From Jackrogersella multiformis (Eukaryota; Ascomycota; Sordariomycetes; Xylariales; Hypoxylaceae): 64,000 nucleotides of DNA. The DNA lies in contig CADCXD010000010.1 in NCBI GenBank assembly GCA_902806575.1, forward strand, positions 1,550,001-1,614,000, given 5' to 3'. The translations under genes were made by a program, and so were the position numbers. The notes beneath the pieces are model-generated. The model did no database searches. It was not told the origin of the DNA and worked only from the letters and a program-made list of their open reading frames with translations. Positions 23,244-35,457 of this stretch are shown here, one piece after another (position 1 is the stretch's first letter; each line of letters opens with the position of its first letter).

Positions 23244-24782
23244 ATGGATACGCTCGCGGTAAGGCTCCTGGCATTTCCGCCGGGAGCTAATCTCGATTAT
23301 CTCAGCGATAATGCGATCTATGACAAGAATGTGAAGGCCCACGTTGTCCTGCTCTCCAAGATACTTGACGAACAGAATGCCGACTTGATAGCTCATGGCC
23401 CTGAACTCCTCGAGCTCCTTAACCCGGCAGTAAATTCATTATCCTATCTCGCCCTCATCCATACTCTCGTCGTCCCTGGTATAGCCTCGTCTGCTCCCCG
23501 TACTCTCATTCTGGACAAGTTGGTGCTGTTCCTTCTCACCTTCGACGCACGACAATGTCGATATGGCAGAAGCTACCTCCACGATGTCTTTCATGCTGTT
23601 GGGAGTGGTCAACACCTACCTGTAAGTTTCTAAGCTTTACTCAACATCGCTCATCTCTCAACGCATACTAACTACCTGCTTTCTCAGCCTTCTGTTGCTG
23701 TAGAAGCCCTTGCGACAGCCATCTTGAGACTTGAACCAACCGGCAGCTTGCTCACCACCTCTCATATCCTCCTTACAAAACTCGCCTACAATTCGAATAA
23801 CACCAAACCCGCCCTACAAGTAATCGATAAGAATATCGTCTTCTTTCCCGGCATGGCTAACTACGGAGAGCCCAAGCATCTCTGCGATCTTACCCTGCCG
23901 CCTCCAGTCTACCTCTCGCGAGAAACAGGACTTACTGGTGCCCTGAAGTCTACCTCGGTTATGGAGTATGACTTACTCCGCGGTATGATATACTGCACTG
24001 AAAGAGATTGGGCGAAGGCCTACGACGCTTTTGAGCGAGTCGCCACATTTCCCACCCGCGAAGGAGGCACAAGCAAGATCATGATTGAGGCATACAAAAA
24101 GTGGGTGCTGGTCAACTTGCTCTACAAAGGAAAGCTTGCCGAGTCCCAATCATACACAGGGACCGCGGCAAACAAGCTCTATGGGAACCTCGGCAAGCCG
24201 TATCAGTCCATATCGGTGCTATTCGTGACCGACAACGCTCAGGCATTGAAGACGGAAGTTGAGAAGAATACCCAAGTGTGGCTGGAAGACGGAAATACTG
24301 GGCTGATCCAAGAGGTTCTCGCTGCTTACCAGAAGTGGCGAATCCTGGGGCTGGAACAGGTATACTCCAAGATCTCCCTCTCCGAGATTCGCGAACAGAC
24401 CACAAGTGCCGAGACAGGCAAGGTCCTCGAGAAAGATGAGGATGTGAAGGTGCTCATCCAAAACATGATAATATCAGGCATGTTAAGCGGCATCATCGAG
24501 AAGAACGATGATGGCATAACATACCTTACGTTCCTACCCCCATCTATCCTACTCTCGGAGCAAGATTTCGCCCAGGAGCTCGCCAACACGGCGCTGCGAT
24601 TGAAGGAATTGCATTCCGTATTCAAGACGACCAAGGAGCGCTTGGGTTCTAGCAAGGAATACATCAAGCACGTCATCAAGGAAGAGAAGCGAGCGGAGAA
24701 GAACGAACCGGACCCGGCCCTGGCCTTCGATATCCAAGTAGACGACGAGGACCTGATGGGCGGTGTAGTTGCAACCGGTTAA
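23244..24782 (+). CDS. csn3: COP9 signalosome subunit 3
   Basis: CSN3, a PCI-domain scaffold subunit of the COP9 signalosome, which removes NEDD8 from cullins in SCF-type ubiquitin ligases; in fungi the complex affects development, light and clock regulation. Exons join(23244..23621, 23688..24782), 490 aa, phase-0 intron of 66 bp with GTAAGT donor and a TACTAAC branch point. The N-terminal helical repeats show LTFDARQCRYGRSYLHDVF. The middle has the family signature YDLLRGMIYC with nearby FFPGMANYGEP and LSRETGLTG. The PCI/winged-helix part follows (KISLSEIRE, then LIQNMIISGMLSGII). The C-terminus is acidic, ending in DDEDLMGGVVATG. Full length for the family and transcribed towards RPA1. Confidence 0.93.
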
Positions 24783-25577
24783 ACCACCAGAAGCCTCTTA
24801 GTGTCCATCTAACCGGTTTGGGGTACCAGTTATTATGGTTAGAAACCGGCGCGAGATTGGTGCTTGGACTTCCTTCGAGCCTCCCCGTCTAATACCGGGG
24901 AGGAACACGCATCGGTTTGGAAACATCCGAAACCCTCATTGCCACGACCACGACCACGTACACATCACCTTCCCAGGCGACGGCGTTCAGAGGAGGAGAT
25001 ATCCTGCGTTTTTAGGCAGCGACGCCTAGGCAGATGGCTTGAGGAAATGTCATTCAGCTACTGGGAATTAGACGATAGCTACGAAACCGTCCAGACCTCC
25101 GACCTGCTTGCTTAACGGCGGCGGAGAACTATGAATAAACACTTTGATATCCATGTCGTCTGTTACTTGCTTTCCATTACTGTGCTTGCTATGTCGTAAT
25201 CTCAAATTTCTCGTAGCGTACAAGGTAATTTGTCCTTTTCTTAATTAAGGTCATCCCTCTCCAGCCTTCACGATTAGCAATGCGCTCCCACTGCAATACT
25301 TGAGTAGATATCCCATCTGCAATGAATTCATATGCTACAGGCGCGAGCTTTAGACATCAAAACCAGACGACCGGCCATCAACACATCCGAGGCTAGGAGC
25401 TAGGAGGCTCGGCGACTAGATAATAAATACCATGTCTCACCTCCGGCAGTCCCAATTCCACGCGCCACGTGCTGTTCCGGAACCACCCCAACTCTAGGAC
25501 AATACGAACTGTCCGGCCCTCTCGCGATCCTATAGGCACCCGTGTGGTTGCGGTCTGAAGTGGGCTGGAGGCCGCGA
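24783..25577. other. Convergent 3' region of CSN3 and RPA1 genes
   Basis: 0.8 kb shared 3' flank. Short open frames (24835-25115) show no domain and are probably UTR. No other structure noted. Confidence 0.5.
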
Positions 25578-27687
25578 TCACGAACCAACAGAGAGCTGCT
25601 TGATCATGTCGGACAGCTTTGTAGCTTCGGTTCGGTAGTCCAACGGGCTGGCGCTCATCACTTGGTACCGTACTCTGCGCATCTTGTTAGCCATCACGTG
25701 CCCAATTTCCATAGGGGATTGAAATGGATTGCGTACCGTTGGTTTTCGCCGTACATGTCCATCTTGGCGCGGCACCTGAATTGCAGCTTGGTGCAGTTGG
25801 CGGCCTCGAATATGGCCGGGAACCGATCCTCGTCGTTCTCCTTGATCTCCATTAGCTCGTCGGCGGTCATGCCCATGATGACGCGCCCGACGTCGTCGAA
25901 GCACGATAGCCACAGTTGTCCGGTGTGATCGTTGACGTTGACGCTCATGATGTACCTGTACTGGGGCCGCGCGTGTGTTATCTCGCACTTCTCGCACCGC
26001 CACGTGCCGTCGCCTTGGTCGACAACCTTCTTGTTGCACTGCTCGCTGTTGCACGCGGGGTAGGCGAAGTTGTCTTGCTTGATGTAGACGATTGTACCCT
26101 TTAGAGTGAAATATTCTGTGTCCTCCATCCCGAGATTTTCATCCTTCACCTGGGAGATGACTTTCGTCTGATCAACACGGCCTGTTGCGGAGCCCATAGA
26201 TGCCATGTTGTTGTGCGTAGCGAAGTTACCGGTGCGGCCCTGAGAATCGTACCAGCCCTTCAGGCGATGAGCTTCTTCGATATCGGGGTCAACGGACATA
26301 GTGCCGGAGTTGAGCAGAGAGAGCGAGCGTCCACCAAAATCAGACACCTTCAACCCCTTAAAGGCGACAATAGACTCCGGCTGGGTAGCAAAGGCGGTAG
26401 CTGTCTTGCCCCATAGTGTGACACGGACGGAGAATTGCGAGTCGTCTACTACGGTTATTTCGCGTTTATCAAATGGTTTGCCGCTGCTCTTTGCAATGAT
26501 TTGAGAGACTTCGGCAACTTCCTTCAGAACACCAACAAGGTCGACGGTCGAATCCTTCTCTACCGACTGGAGCTCTTGGATATTGACAAAGTTGAAGCGG
26601 ACTTGGGGCACACTAGACTGGTCTTCGGCCTTCTCGATGACCGTTTCGCGGTCAAAAGTGAGCTCATAGTCGTTCGGGAGCTTGGTGAATTGCTTCTTCG
26701 CGAGGGAAACACGGCAAGGGTTACTGATATAGTAAACCTGGCCCTCTTGTAACAAATCGAAGTACTGATCGCACTGCTCGTTGAATCCGGTTGCTTTGAT
26801 TTCGCCGCTTTCGTCGAGAAGGTTGACAGAGAATAGTTTACCCTCTCCGGATGCCTTGTGCCAGGTTTTAATATCGGACTTTTGCGATACACGCGCCTTG
26901 ATAGTCCACTTGTGCGCATAAGGGGAGAGAGCCTCGATTGGGTAGATGACGTTGTTCCCATGGAATGCAGAGCCGCCGCCACCACCTCCACCTCCGCCCA
27001 TACGCGACGACATCGGTTCCGGTTTGACTGGTGCGGAAGATTCGGTCTTCGCACCGTAAAAATTTGAGCCGCCGATAGTGGTGCTTGCGGGTTCTGACTT
27101 AGCTTCGAATGCTTGAGGTTCTCCGATTCGGTCGTGGACACCAAGTTCTGAAGCAACATCGACGTCGAGGATAATTAAGATGCTGTATACTATCAACAAC
27201 TATAGTCTATAAACTGCGAATTTATATTCAGCACTCACTTCTTTCCCTTGACCATGTTTGCTTGATACGACTTGATTCGGACCAGAGATCCCCGGACAAG
27301 GGACGAATCATGAATGACATGGTTCGCCTCTGAGAGTTTTGTAAGCATTATGATGCTGCTGTCTAGTAGCATACATAGGGTATGATACGTACGAGTTGCC
27401 AACATGCACTGGACATAATTGCGTATATCGCTTAGAACTATACGATACCGATCAGGTTGCTGGGCGCCAGCACTTTGTTGCCCAGCAAGAGGCTTTATCT
27501 GTAAGCATTGCAGGACAGGAACGGGAAAGCGTTGGTCGACATGATTAGGATCGGTGAAGATGGCACTGAAGTCTTGATTAGCTTATGTAGGTATATATAT
27601 TTAGTCGGTATAGATAACTGCTATTGGGTAATTCGCGTACTCTAGAGCCCCTTGAGTGATGGCTTGTTGTGCTGCTGCGACCGACAT
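25578..27687 (-). CDS. rfa1: Replication protein A, large subunit (RPA70)
   Basis: Single-stranded DNA-binding subunit of heterotrimeric RPA, needed for replication, repair and recombination. 617 aa from complement(join(25578..25674, 25737..27182, 27239..27329, 27393..27565, 27641..27687)); introns 56-75 bp. Exons 1-3 give the N-terminal OB fold (DAIFTDPNH, YRIVLSDIRNYVQCM, RGSLVRIKSYQANMVKGK). A linker follows with nine consecutive Gly (about residues 166-174). DBD-A starts near residue 183 (IYPIEALSPYAHKWTIKARV), followed by DBD-B. DBD-C has a zinc ribbon C-x4-C-x13-C-x2-C (CNSEQC...WRCEKC) and the closing helix in the last exon (YQVMSASPLDYRTEA). The 3'-most intron (62 bp) is needed: without it the protein stops early at 25694. 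Confidence 0.95.
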
Positions 27688-28236
27688 TCTGAATAAAAAA
27701 CTTTATGCCTTTCTAAATCGTGTCTTTCGTTGAAGGCAAAAGTTGTGATATTAATAGAAGAGAAATCAACCTATAAACGTGTCAGGCTTAAAAGTCGCGT
27801 CAAAAGTTAAAGTGGTGGGTGGTAGGTAGCGTGGCCCCTCAAATGCGGGGTCCCATCCAGCGTATCCAGGTACCTAAGGTAGGTCCTATCCATCCATCCA
27901 TATGATAGGTACGTAGGGCTACGAGCTGTACTAGTATTAATGAATTTAACCAATCACATCCCATATATAGAGCTGGCAGCTGGCAGCTGGCAGCTGGCGA
28001 ATCATTATACGTCATTCTCCCAGACGTCAACCCACTGTACCACCCTACACTAGACGTATAATAATAGTGCATGACTGCATGCTGCCAAGCACATGCTTGC
28101 TTCATCATCTTACAAGTTTAACTCTTAGTTGAGTCGACATCCTCCCACATTCATACAAATATCCTAATACCTCGATACTCTTTAAAGCCCACCTATTTCC
28201 CTTACGGTATTGTATTGATCGAGAATTTCCATCACC
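27688..28236. other. Divergent promoter region between RPA1 and dienelactone hydrolase genes
   Basis: 0.55 kb holding the promoters of both flanking genes. It contains a four-copy tandem AGCTGGC repeat at 27971-27998 and a palindromic CAGGTACCTAAGGTAGG-type word at about 27868-27886. No gene. Confidence 0.55.
27971..27998. repeat. Four-copy tandem repeat AGCTGGC
   Basis: Four perfect AGCTGGC units in the RPA1/dienelactone hydrolase divergent promoter region. Confidence 0.9.
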
Positions 28237-29458
28237 ATGACAGAAGTGGACATCGCGACAAAGTCTCCCGAGAGCGATGCTCAAGAAGACTCTACAGTCC
28301 TAGGTGATACACCTGCGCAGATTGGTCCTACGATGGGTGAGCACTGTACAAGCGATAGGCCGACTCGTAAGTGGCCCTCAACATAACAAGTCGACTGGTG
28401 TCGGCATTGACCTCGACTATATAGCTACTGGCCTGGCTCCAAAGGGAGAACTGAGGAAACTCGGCGGAGTGGATGTCAGTATTTCTACAGTAATGACCGT
28501 CGCTTTCACGCAAGCGCATGTTAATATTATAGTAGATATATCTTGCTAAACCGAAGTCATACCCATCGAATCCCTCCAAACTCCTCCTTCTCCTCTCAAG
28601 TGGTACGGGCATAAAATCAACAAACAATCAGATCCAAGCCGACAAATTTGCAGATGAAGGCTTGTGAGTATATCTTAAAACTTACACTACTTCTTTTATT
28701 GTCTCTTCAAAATATACATCGTATCTTCATGCTTAATTAGAACTATATAAAAAATAACAGATACTAATTCTAGATAAAGTGTTGTTGTAATGCCCGACCT
28801 CTTCGATGGCAACCCGGCGCCAAACTCTTCTCCTCTTTCCGAAACCGAGGCGCAAGGAACCTCATTCCTTGACAAGCTCAAATTCAAAGCCGTCGAGATA
28901 GCAAAATCATTCGTAATCGATGAGTGGTTAGCACGCCACACTGAAGAAAAAGTTATGCCTATACTTGAGAAAGTCATCGACGCATGTAAAGGCGAATTTG
29001 CCGACGCTGTTGGTAACGGAGGCGGCATCTACGCGGTAGGCTACTGCTTCGGCGGGCGATACGTCCTGCTGCTAGCCAGCGAGCGCAGCCCGGTACAGAC
29101 AGGTTGGGGTGGTACTCAGAAACAAGTTGATGAGGAAGCGGGTGAAGAGGCCACAAAGAAGGGCCCATATATCAAGGCGGGTGCGCTGGCGCATGCGACT
29201 CTGGTGTCACCGGATGATTTCCAGGGATTAAAGGTGCCAGTAAGCTTGGTCTGCGTGGAAAGCGACCCCATGTTTCCAGATGAAGTTCGAGAGACTGGGG
29301 AAAACATAATGTCCAAGGAGAACGTGGAGCATGAGGTTCAGGTTTACCCCGGGGTCCCTCACGGTTTCGCTGTTATTGGGGATTACAATGACGCCAACAT
29401 CAAAGACGCACAAGTGACGGCTTTCGAGCAAATTTTAAGATGGGTTAATGAGCACTAA
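28237..29458 (+). CDS. Dienelactone hydrolase family protein
   Basis: Alpha/beta hydrolase of the dienelactone (carboxymethylenebutenolide) hydrolase family, 328 aa. Exons join(28237..28366, 28425..28474, 28536..28663, 28780..29458); exon 2 is only 50 nt. Each join restores the family sequence: RPT/PTGLAPKGELRKLGGVD, then IYLAKPKSYPS, LLLLSSGTGIKSTNNQIQADKF, then VVVMPDLFDGNPAP. The catalytic triad is visible: Cys192 in GYCFGGRY, Asp265 in CVESDPMFP and His297 in YPGVPHGFAV. Two acceptors lie close to alternative AGs (28532 and 28773); the ones used here avoid an in-frame stop and keep the frame. No signal peptide, so probably cytosolic; the substrate is unknown. The 3' end is 146 bp from the convergent quinone oxidoreductase gene. 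Confidence 0.93.
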
Positions 29459-29604
29459 CGAGGAAGCAAATGGGTATAATACCACGGCGTTTTCTGGCAG
29501 TTACCTTTTAGTTAGGAGGACATGGCGATTACATTTTCGAGTGACATACTTGCGCAGGTTTCGGTCATGAATATGTTTCGGAGTTTTTCTCATATATCTC
29601 CTTT

Positions 29605-30759
29605 CTACGGAACCGTGCAGATGATTTTCCCTGTAGTCTTATTCTCTTCCAGCAACTGATGCGCCTTAATGATATCATCCATTGGTAGGACTGTATCAAT
29701 CAGGACTTTCAATTTGCCGCTCTCAAAATGGGGGATGTATTCGGCCAACTTGTCCCTCAGCCGACCTTGGTAGTCGGCATCCCTGCTCCGCAGCGTACTG
29801 CCCTCAAGCCGGATCCGTTTGTATAGTAGCATACTATAATCTACCCCGTCTAGCTTCGTGCCGCCCATCATGCCCAACGCAACCCACCTAGAGTCCCACG
29901 CCGCAACCACCAGGTTCTTCTGAAAGTAACTAGCGCCTATGAAATCTACGATAAGGTCCACGCCCTTGCCGCCGGTCACATCGAGGATCTCTTTCGCCCA
30001 GTCCTGCGTCTTGTAGTTGAAAGCCTTGGTGGCGCCGAGCTCGCGCTCGATGAACCGACATTTCTCGTCCGTGCCGGCTGTAGCGTAGACGGCGCTCGCG
30101 CCGCTGTCAAGGCTGAGCTGGATGCCGGCGATGCTGACGCCGCTGGCCTTTATGGATTACATGGTTAGTTACCTATTCTAGATAACACGCAATACAGCTA
30201 GATTGGATGGAGGTAGACCCTACACCTGCATGCCATAAGACGCTCTTGCCCGGGGCGAAGTCGCCCACCAGGTACAGCGCCTGGGTCGCCGTGATCCACG
30301 TTTCGGGGATGCCGGCAGCCATCTCCCAGGTGAAGCTCTCGGGCTTGTGAAGCAGCATCTTAGAGCTCACGGCGATGTACTCAGCATAGGCGCCGCCGTA
30401 CGCAAGGCCGAAGACGGGGTCGCCGGTCCGGAAGTCGCCGTGCGCGCCGGGCCCGAACGACTCGATGGTTCCGCTGAACTCGACACCCAGCGTGGCCGGG
30501 GCCTGCGGCGGCAGCGGGTACCTCCCCTCGCGCTGGATGAGGTCCATGCGGTTCAGCCCGAAGGCTTTGACACGCACAAGGGCCTCGCCCTCCTTGGGCT
30601 CGGGCTTGGGCGTCTGGGCGTTGATGAAGAGGGAGGCGGCAGGCCCTTTGCCGCCTTGGATATCTAGATTGCCGAGGCTATTAATCGCGGAGCTAAGAGG
30701 GTGGGATTGTCCAACCCGGTTGCTGTTCACGTACCTACGGCTTTCATTGTACTACCCAT
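29605..30759 (-). CDS. NADPH:quinone oxidoreductase, zeta-crystallin/PIG3-like MDR family
   Basis: Medium-chain reductase lacking structural zinc cysteines, expected to reduce quinones or other enones with NADPH. 335 aa from complement(join(29605..30147, 30224..30663, 30735..30759)), introns 76 and 71 bp. The tiny first exon (25 nt) supplies MGSTMKAV and, after splicing, MKAVDIQGGKGPA, the usual N-terminus; a start at the second ATG (30747) is equally possible. The GroES-like domain has AFGLNRMDLIQREGRYP and GVEFSGTIESFG. The Rossmann part has WHAGASGVSIAGIQL, KGVDLIVDFIGA and WVALGMMGG. The C-terminus has TLRSRDADYQ and NKTTGKIICTVP. Without the second splice the nucleotide-binding loop would be lost. 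Confidence 0.93.
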
Positions 30760-33700
30760 TTTGAACAGGATGGCAGGGTTCGAGTATAATTATTCCGAGA
30801 GTTGAGGTATAAAAAGAGATGGAAGCTTATACAGGTTTTAGCTATGAAATAAATAAATAAAAGTAATTGTAGATTATCTACATTACCTAAGTACTACATA
30901 GGTAATAACTACTGCTGATTATTATAGTGCGAATAGAAGCTACCTAGGTATGTACGATTTGAAATCAATGTTACATAGCGGAATAGCGGAATAGAGTTAA
31001 ACTAGGTAAGTATAAAATAGACAGTGCGCAAGTCGTAGTGACAATGCTAATTTATACTGTGAATTTATATCCCTTAAAACACCGATCTAGGTAGCTTATA
31101 CGTAGTATAGCTGCTACTTAAGTAATCAAGGGATAACTAACAGCACGGTTTAACACAGTATCGTTATGACTGTCTCAACGCTATAGTATTCTGCCTATGT
31201 ATCTGTAGCCAATGATATCAAACAGCGTAGTGAAAGTTCGCTGAACCCCGACTCAGGCATCAGTCGGGCAACCGAATACCTAAATCCTTGGATACTTCGT
31301 GAATAATTGCAAAAAGTTAATTATTTCATATTTCTCACCTTTTCTTAAAAAAATACCTCGCGAAACGATCTTAATGCTAGCTGCCTAAGCCATTTCCCTC
31401 TTATACCCTCTCTTTTACCTAACCCGCCCAAGGTCATATTCGGACTTCATCGGCCACGTCATATTCGTTGTCTCCTTAAGCTGCACATGCTTCTGGTAAA
31501 CTCTCAGCATATCGGAACTCTGTTCATGACTCGTTCAGTTCTATCACGCATGCTATGCGCGCAAAAAGATACCTAGGTAGACAGGAGAAAATATCCTAAC
31601 AGGATCCCGCATTTGAACCTCATGCAGATGAAGACCTGTTTTCCTTGTCGACCAGTGCACTACGCCTAGATATAAAATATCACGTAGAAAGGTGTAAAGT
31701 GCACACTCCAGTAAACACTGAAGGATGTGGTCTGAAGTTCTCATATCTCACTGAATAACAATGAATAGCCTCGAGGCATATAGTCCGGAAGATGTAGTAG
31801 GTAGGCATAATATCGCTGTCAGATCTCATCTCAAAGATAGCTGTGAGCTGATCATAACTCTTCCATAAGTTATGAACCAGTTGCGAAAAGCTTGAAGCCA
31901 AAGGGCGCGAAGTAGGAGACTGATATCGAATTGCCTAGGCACCTAGGTATTCATCTTACGGGATTTCACGCACTCTCGGACAAACTGCTCCGGACTTTGT
32001 TGTTGAACGACACACATAAGCGAAGAAAGTCGAAGAGGAAGATACCGCAAAACGCGCAACGCGTTGTGACTGGTAATCTCGGGGTATTAAACAAGATCTC
32101 GTATGGATTTGATTATCATAACAGTGGTTGCATCGGCGATCCATTGTAAACATTAGCAGAGATTGGATGACCCCCATGTAAGCAAGCTCAACACATAGGG
32201 CTAACTAAATACTACGTGCTAGAGAAACGAGCATCTAGCGACTCCGGAACTTGATATGCGAGATACTGGGATTCTCCATGGGTAAGCCTCATCTAGTATC
32301 ACTAGTGTCCTTCTAGCACTGCAGCAGAGTGGTTCTATCGTGATGCTTAAGTAGCGGTGATAACCATAAAGGCTATTCGATTTTGCCAATGCTAAATGTC
32401 TTCGGTTCCCATCATAGGCGGCATATCACGTTGAGTCAGAACTGGGGGTTCAGCTTGTTCTTGGTTAAGCTTAATCAAGCCTGATCGAATCCCACAGTCT
32501 CATAGGTAAGTAAGCAAATCACGAATTTAAATAAGATGGTGAGATTTATCAGTAGATTCAGCCCCGATGTTCTTGAATCCCAGATGAGATCGGTTACGGT
32601 ACGTAGTATGTACTATGTACGGCGCAAAGAATGGACCAAGCAGACATACTTACATCCTACATCCTATGTACCCTACCTACCTAGGTAGGTATGTATTATG
32701 TACGTACAGCTGTGGGACGTAACCCACAGTGATCGAGGAAATCCATGCCCTATTATCTACGCGCTGCGATGTTCGTCTCTTGTCCTGGAGAGACACTATT
32801 CTTGGGTCGCCTCCAGGGCACTTCGGAAATTTTATGCGGTGTTAGATACGAGACATCGATACTATGTATGTAGGTACCTATCTAAAGAAGGTACATAACA
32901 ATGAAAAATACGCAAAGCCCAAAGAGACGGTGAGATTCATGGAACGATAAGCAATAATATGAAATATACTATTAAAGCCGACTACCAATTTAAAAGGCTC
33001 CATATCCTCTTAGGCCTCTCCCAGCATTGACTTTTCCCTATCCAGGTCCCTGATGATAGATTGACACGAGGTGCCAATTTATGCAGAGCGATATCGTCCG
33101 ATGGGTATCATGCCCTCTACTACCAGATCTAGAATGGTTAATAGTAAGAAGTCCCGGCTCTTATCAATATCACAATCTAGCCGACTTCCAGAAGGCTTTA
33201 AGGAACGTTGGTAATTTCCGCCTCGATTAAAAAGAACCAATCCAAGTAGAATCCCAGAATTTAGACGTGGCCGAACGGTTCCAAGGTTGCCGGTCGCGAC
33301 ATGTCAGTCAAGGTCAATCAGGGATTTGCCCCCGTCGTGACTCTGAATGAAAAGATACCTAGGTTAGGTACTATACGATTAGTACATACTACGACTAATA
33401 CATATTAGTATCTCACAAGCAGCCCTACATACTATTAATAATAAACAACACTACCATAAGAGCCTTGGTGCACCGTATTGTTATGAACAGGCATAATCGT
33501 ATTATTCCTTGATACGATCAAATTTCAAATTACCTAAGGTAGACACAGGTTAGTACATAATACCTAAGTGGCTTAAAGCAGTGTCTGCACTTTGTCCGGA
33601 TTCGGAGTTTAGCGTTAACTGTTAAGAACCCCTGAAATGCCCACTATTTAAGTACCTGGGCATGTATACACACGTGTACCTAAATACCCGGTAGATAAGG

Positions 33701-35258
33701 ATGGAATTACTACAATTTATCCAAAGATTATTGTCTCTCCTTACCTAGGTGCCTAGGTACTTAACAGCTTAAGCAGTTAATATTTAACCTTAATAAATGT
33801 AATTCTCTTAATCAACTACCTAAGTACTTAAATAAGTAAAGTGCCGATTATTCTAACTGCTAAGATACATATGTAGGTACCTGGATATGCTTAGGTACAC
33901 ATACCTAAACAGCATATGTGTTGGTAAGATTATGTACTTGTGCTTAAGATGTCAGCTGCAAATGGTCCGCCGTTAGTGGTTCCTGCAGAAGCGCAATCTG
34001 TTCCTGCATCTGCAACTGGCAAGTGCCAAGTAAGACCCAACTAAACAAGATTTCTTATCCTCGGGATACTGATCTGACTGGAAGCTCGCTATGATCAGTC
34101 TCATGTGTAACAACTCTCTTTACTAGTACAATAACAAATCTCTTAACGAAAGAATAAAGAATAAACTAGCAAACCATCTATATAGTATAATATCTTAACC
34201 ATTTTTTCATTCCCACATTATGTCGATAATAATTAACAAAAAACTCCAGAACATTATCGATACGGCATCAGGCTCATCTACATTACGAAGCATCATAAGT
34301 CGAAGTATCATAAGTACTAAGTAGATAAGTCACCATGTAAAAGACTAAGTCTTTTTAGCCAAGGGGGAAAACACCGCTAGTGGCGTTCCAATTTCCGCAT
34401 TGCCAAACTTGTCGCTGGCTTGTCGCTGGCCTCTTACCCCGGTCGGCTCGGTCTGTTCCTTACAGGATGCCTCGATGCTACTGTACCGTACACATGACCC
34501 CGGCTCGTGTCGTCCAACGAAAACGGCCAGATCCAAAATAGTACCGAACTATTGTCCCAAGGACCCATCTCGTATTCCTATTATGCTACATGATAATGGT
34601 TCATCATACTCGTTGTATTCGCCCATAGCGAAAAGGTCACCAAGGTACCTATAATCTAATATACCTCAGTAGGACCCTAGCAGCTGTATGTGCGCAATTA
34701 CATACAGAGATGATACTCACTCACCCCTTTCTGTCGGTATTATCTTTGGCTGTATCCGTATTGGTTTTCGACCGCCGAACAAGTTCAAGTTGCAGAGGGG
34801 GAATCCACAGCAGGCCCCGAAAAGGGGGTAAATTGGCGCTCATCACCCACCACCACCAAGTGAATGGCCCCCTTTTTAGGATGAATTATTATGTACAGTA
34901 CACATCAGATTCTTATTCCTATCTAGGTACCTATGTAGGTATGAATAAGGGTCAATGATTGGGCAACAAAGCGAAATAAAGCTGAGGAAAAATAATAAAT
35001 ATGGAGAAGTTAGATGGGATGGACTAGGTACCCAAGCGACAACAGACTTGTAACCCTGCTATCCCAGGCTATCCTAGCGCCGCGGACCCGTTATCCACCT
35101 CTACCATTAACATGGTATCCACCTCTACCCATGCGCAGGGCACGTTCAAGGGTTGGGGTTAGGGGTTAGGCTATCAACAAGCCTGGGCGGTCGAAGTTCA
35201 CGTTGCGTCGCGCAGCTGGATGCCCCGGAAGAGATCTCCCCCCATGCTGTTCGTTCTG
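30760..35258. other. 4.5 kb gene-poor region
   Basis: No gene I can support. A+T-rich with palindromic CCTAGG words (30940-30954, 31570-31580, 31933-31950, 32674-32691, 33358-33366, 33744-33760, 34921-34940). Short open frames near 31680-31900 and 34345-34650 have no recognisable product. A weak tRNA-like stretch near 31600-31675 (minus strand) was considered and not accepted. Confidence 0.55.
32674..32691. repeat. Perfect 18 nt palindrome of the TACCTAGGTA family
   Basis: TACCTACCTAGGTAGGTA is fully self-complementary and lies in the 4.5 kb gene-poor region. Confidence 0.9.
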
Positions 35259-35266
35259 TATATAAA
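35259..35266 (+). promoter_or_regulatory. TATA box of the GPI-anchored wall protein gene
   Basis: TATATAAA lies about 190 bp upstream of ATG 35458 and is followed by a pyrimidine-rich, CACACA-containing leader (35285-35350) typical of strongly expressed fungal genes. The spacing implies a 5' UTR of about 150-165 nt. Confidence 0.6.
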
Positions 35267-35457
35267 TCGACTGGTCCAAGGACCGACAATCCTTCCTCTC
35301 TTTCCCTTCCTCACCCACACACATTCTCTGCAAATATCACCCTGACTTTTTGTCAATTTCATTCGTTAACAAGCATACCTAATTGCTCAGTCTATCAACC
35401 TAATAATCCTCCAAACTTACTCTTCCGAGTAACTTAATACCAGACAAATTATTCAAA

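Noticed and set aside
31600..31675. tRNA-like stretch on the minus strand (A-box-like GTAGTGCACTGGTC and a GGTTCAAAT word)
   Set aside because: The D-, anticodon- and T-stems do not pair consistently and the acceptor arms match only partly. At most a decayed tRNA; not listed as a feature.
33260..33345. Ser/Leu-tRNA-like start GTGGCCGAACGGTTCCAAGG
   Set aside because: No matching T-arm or acceptor stem at the right distance; chance similarity is likely.
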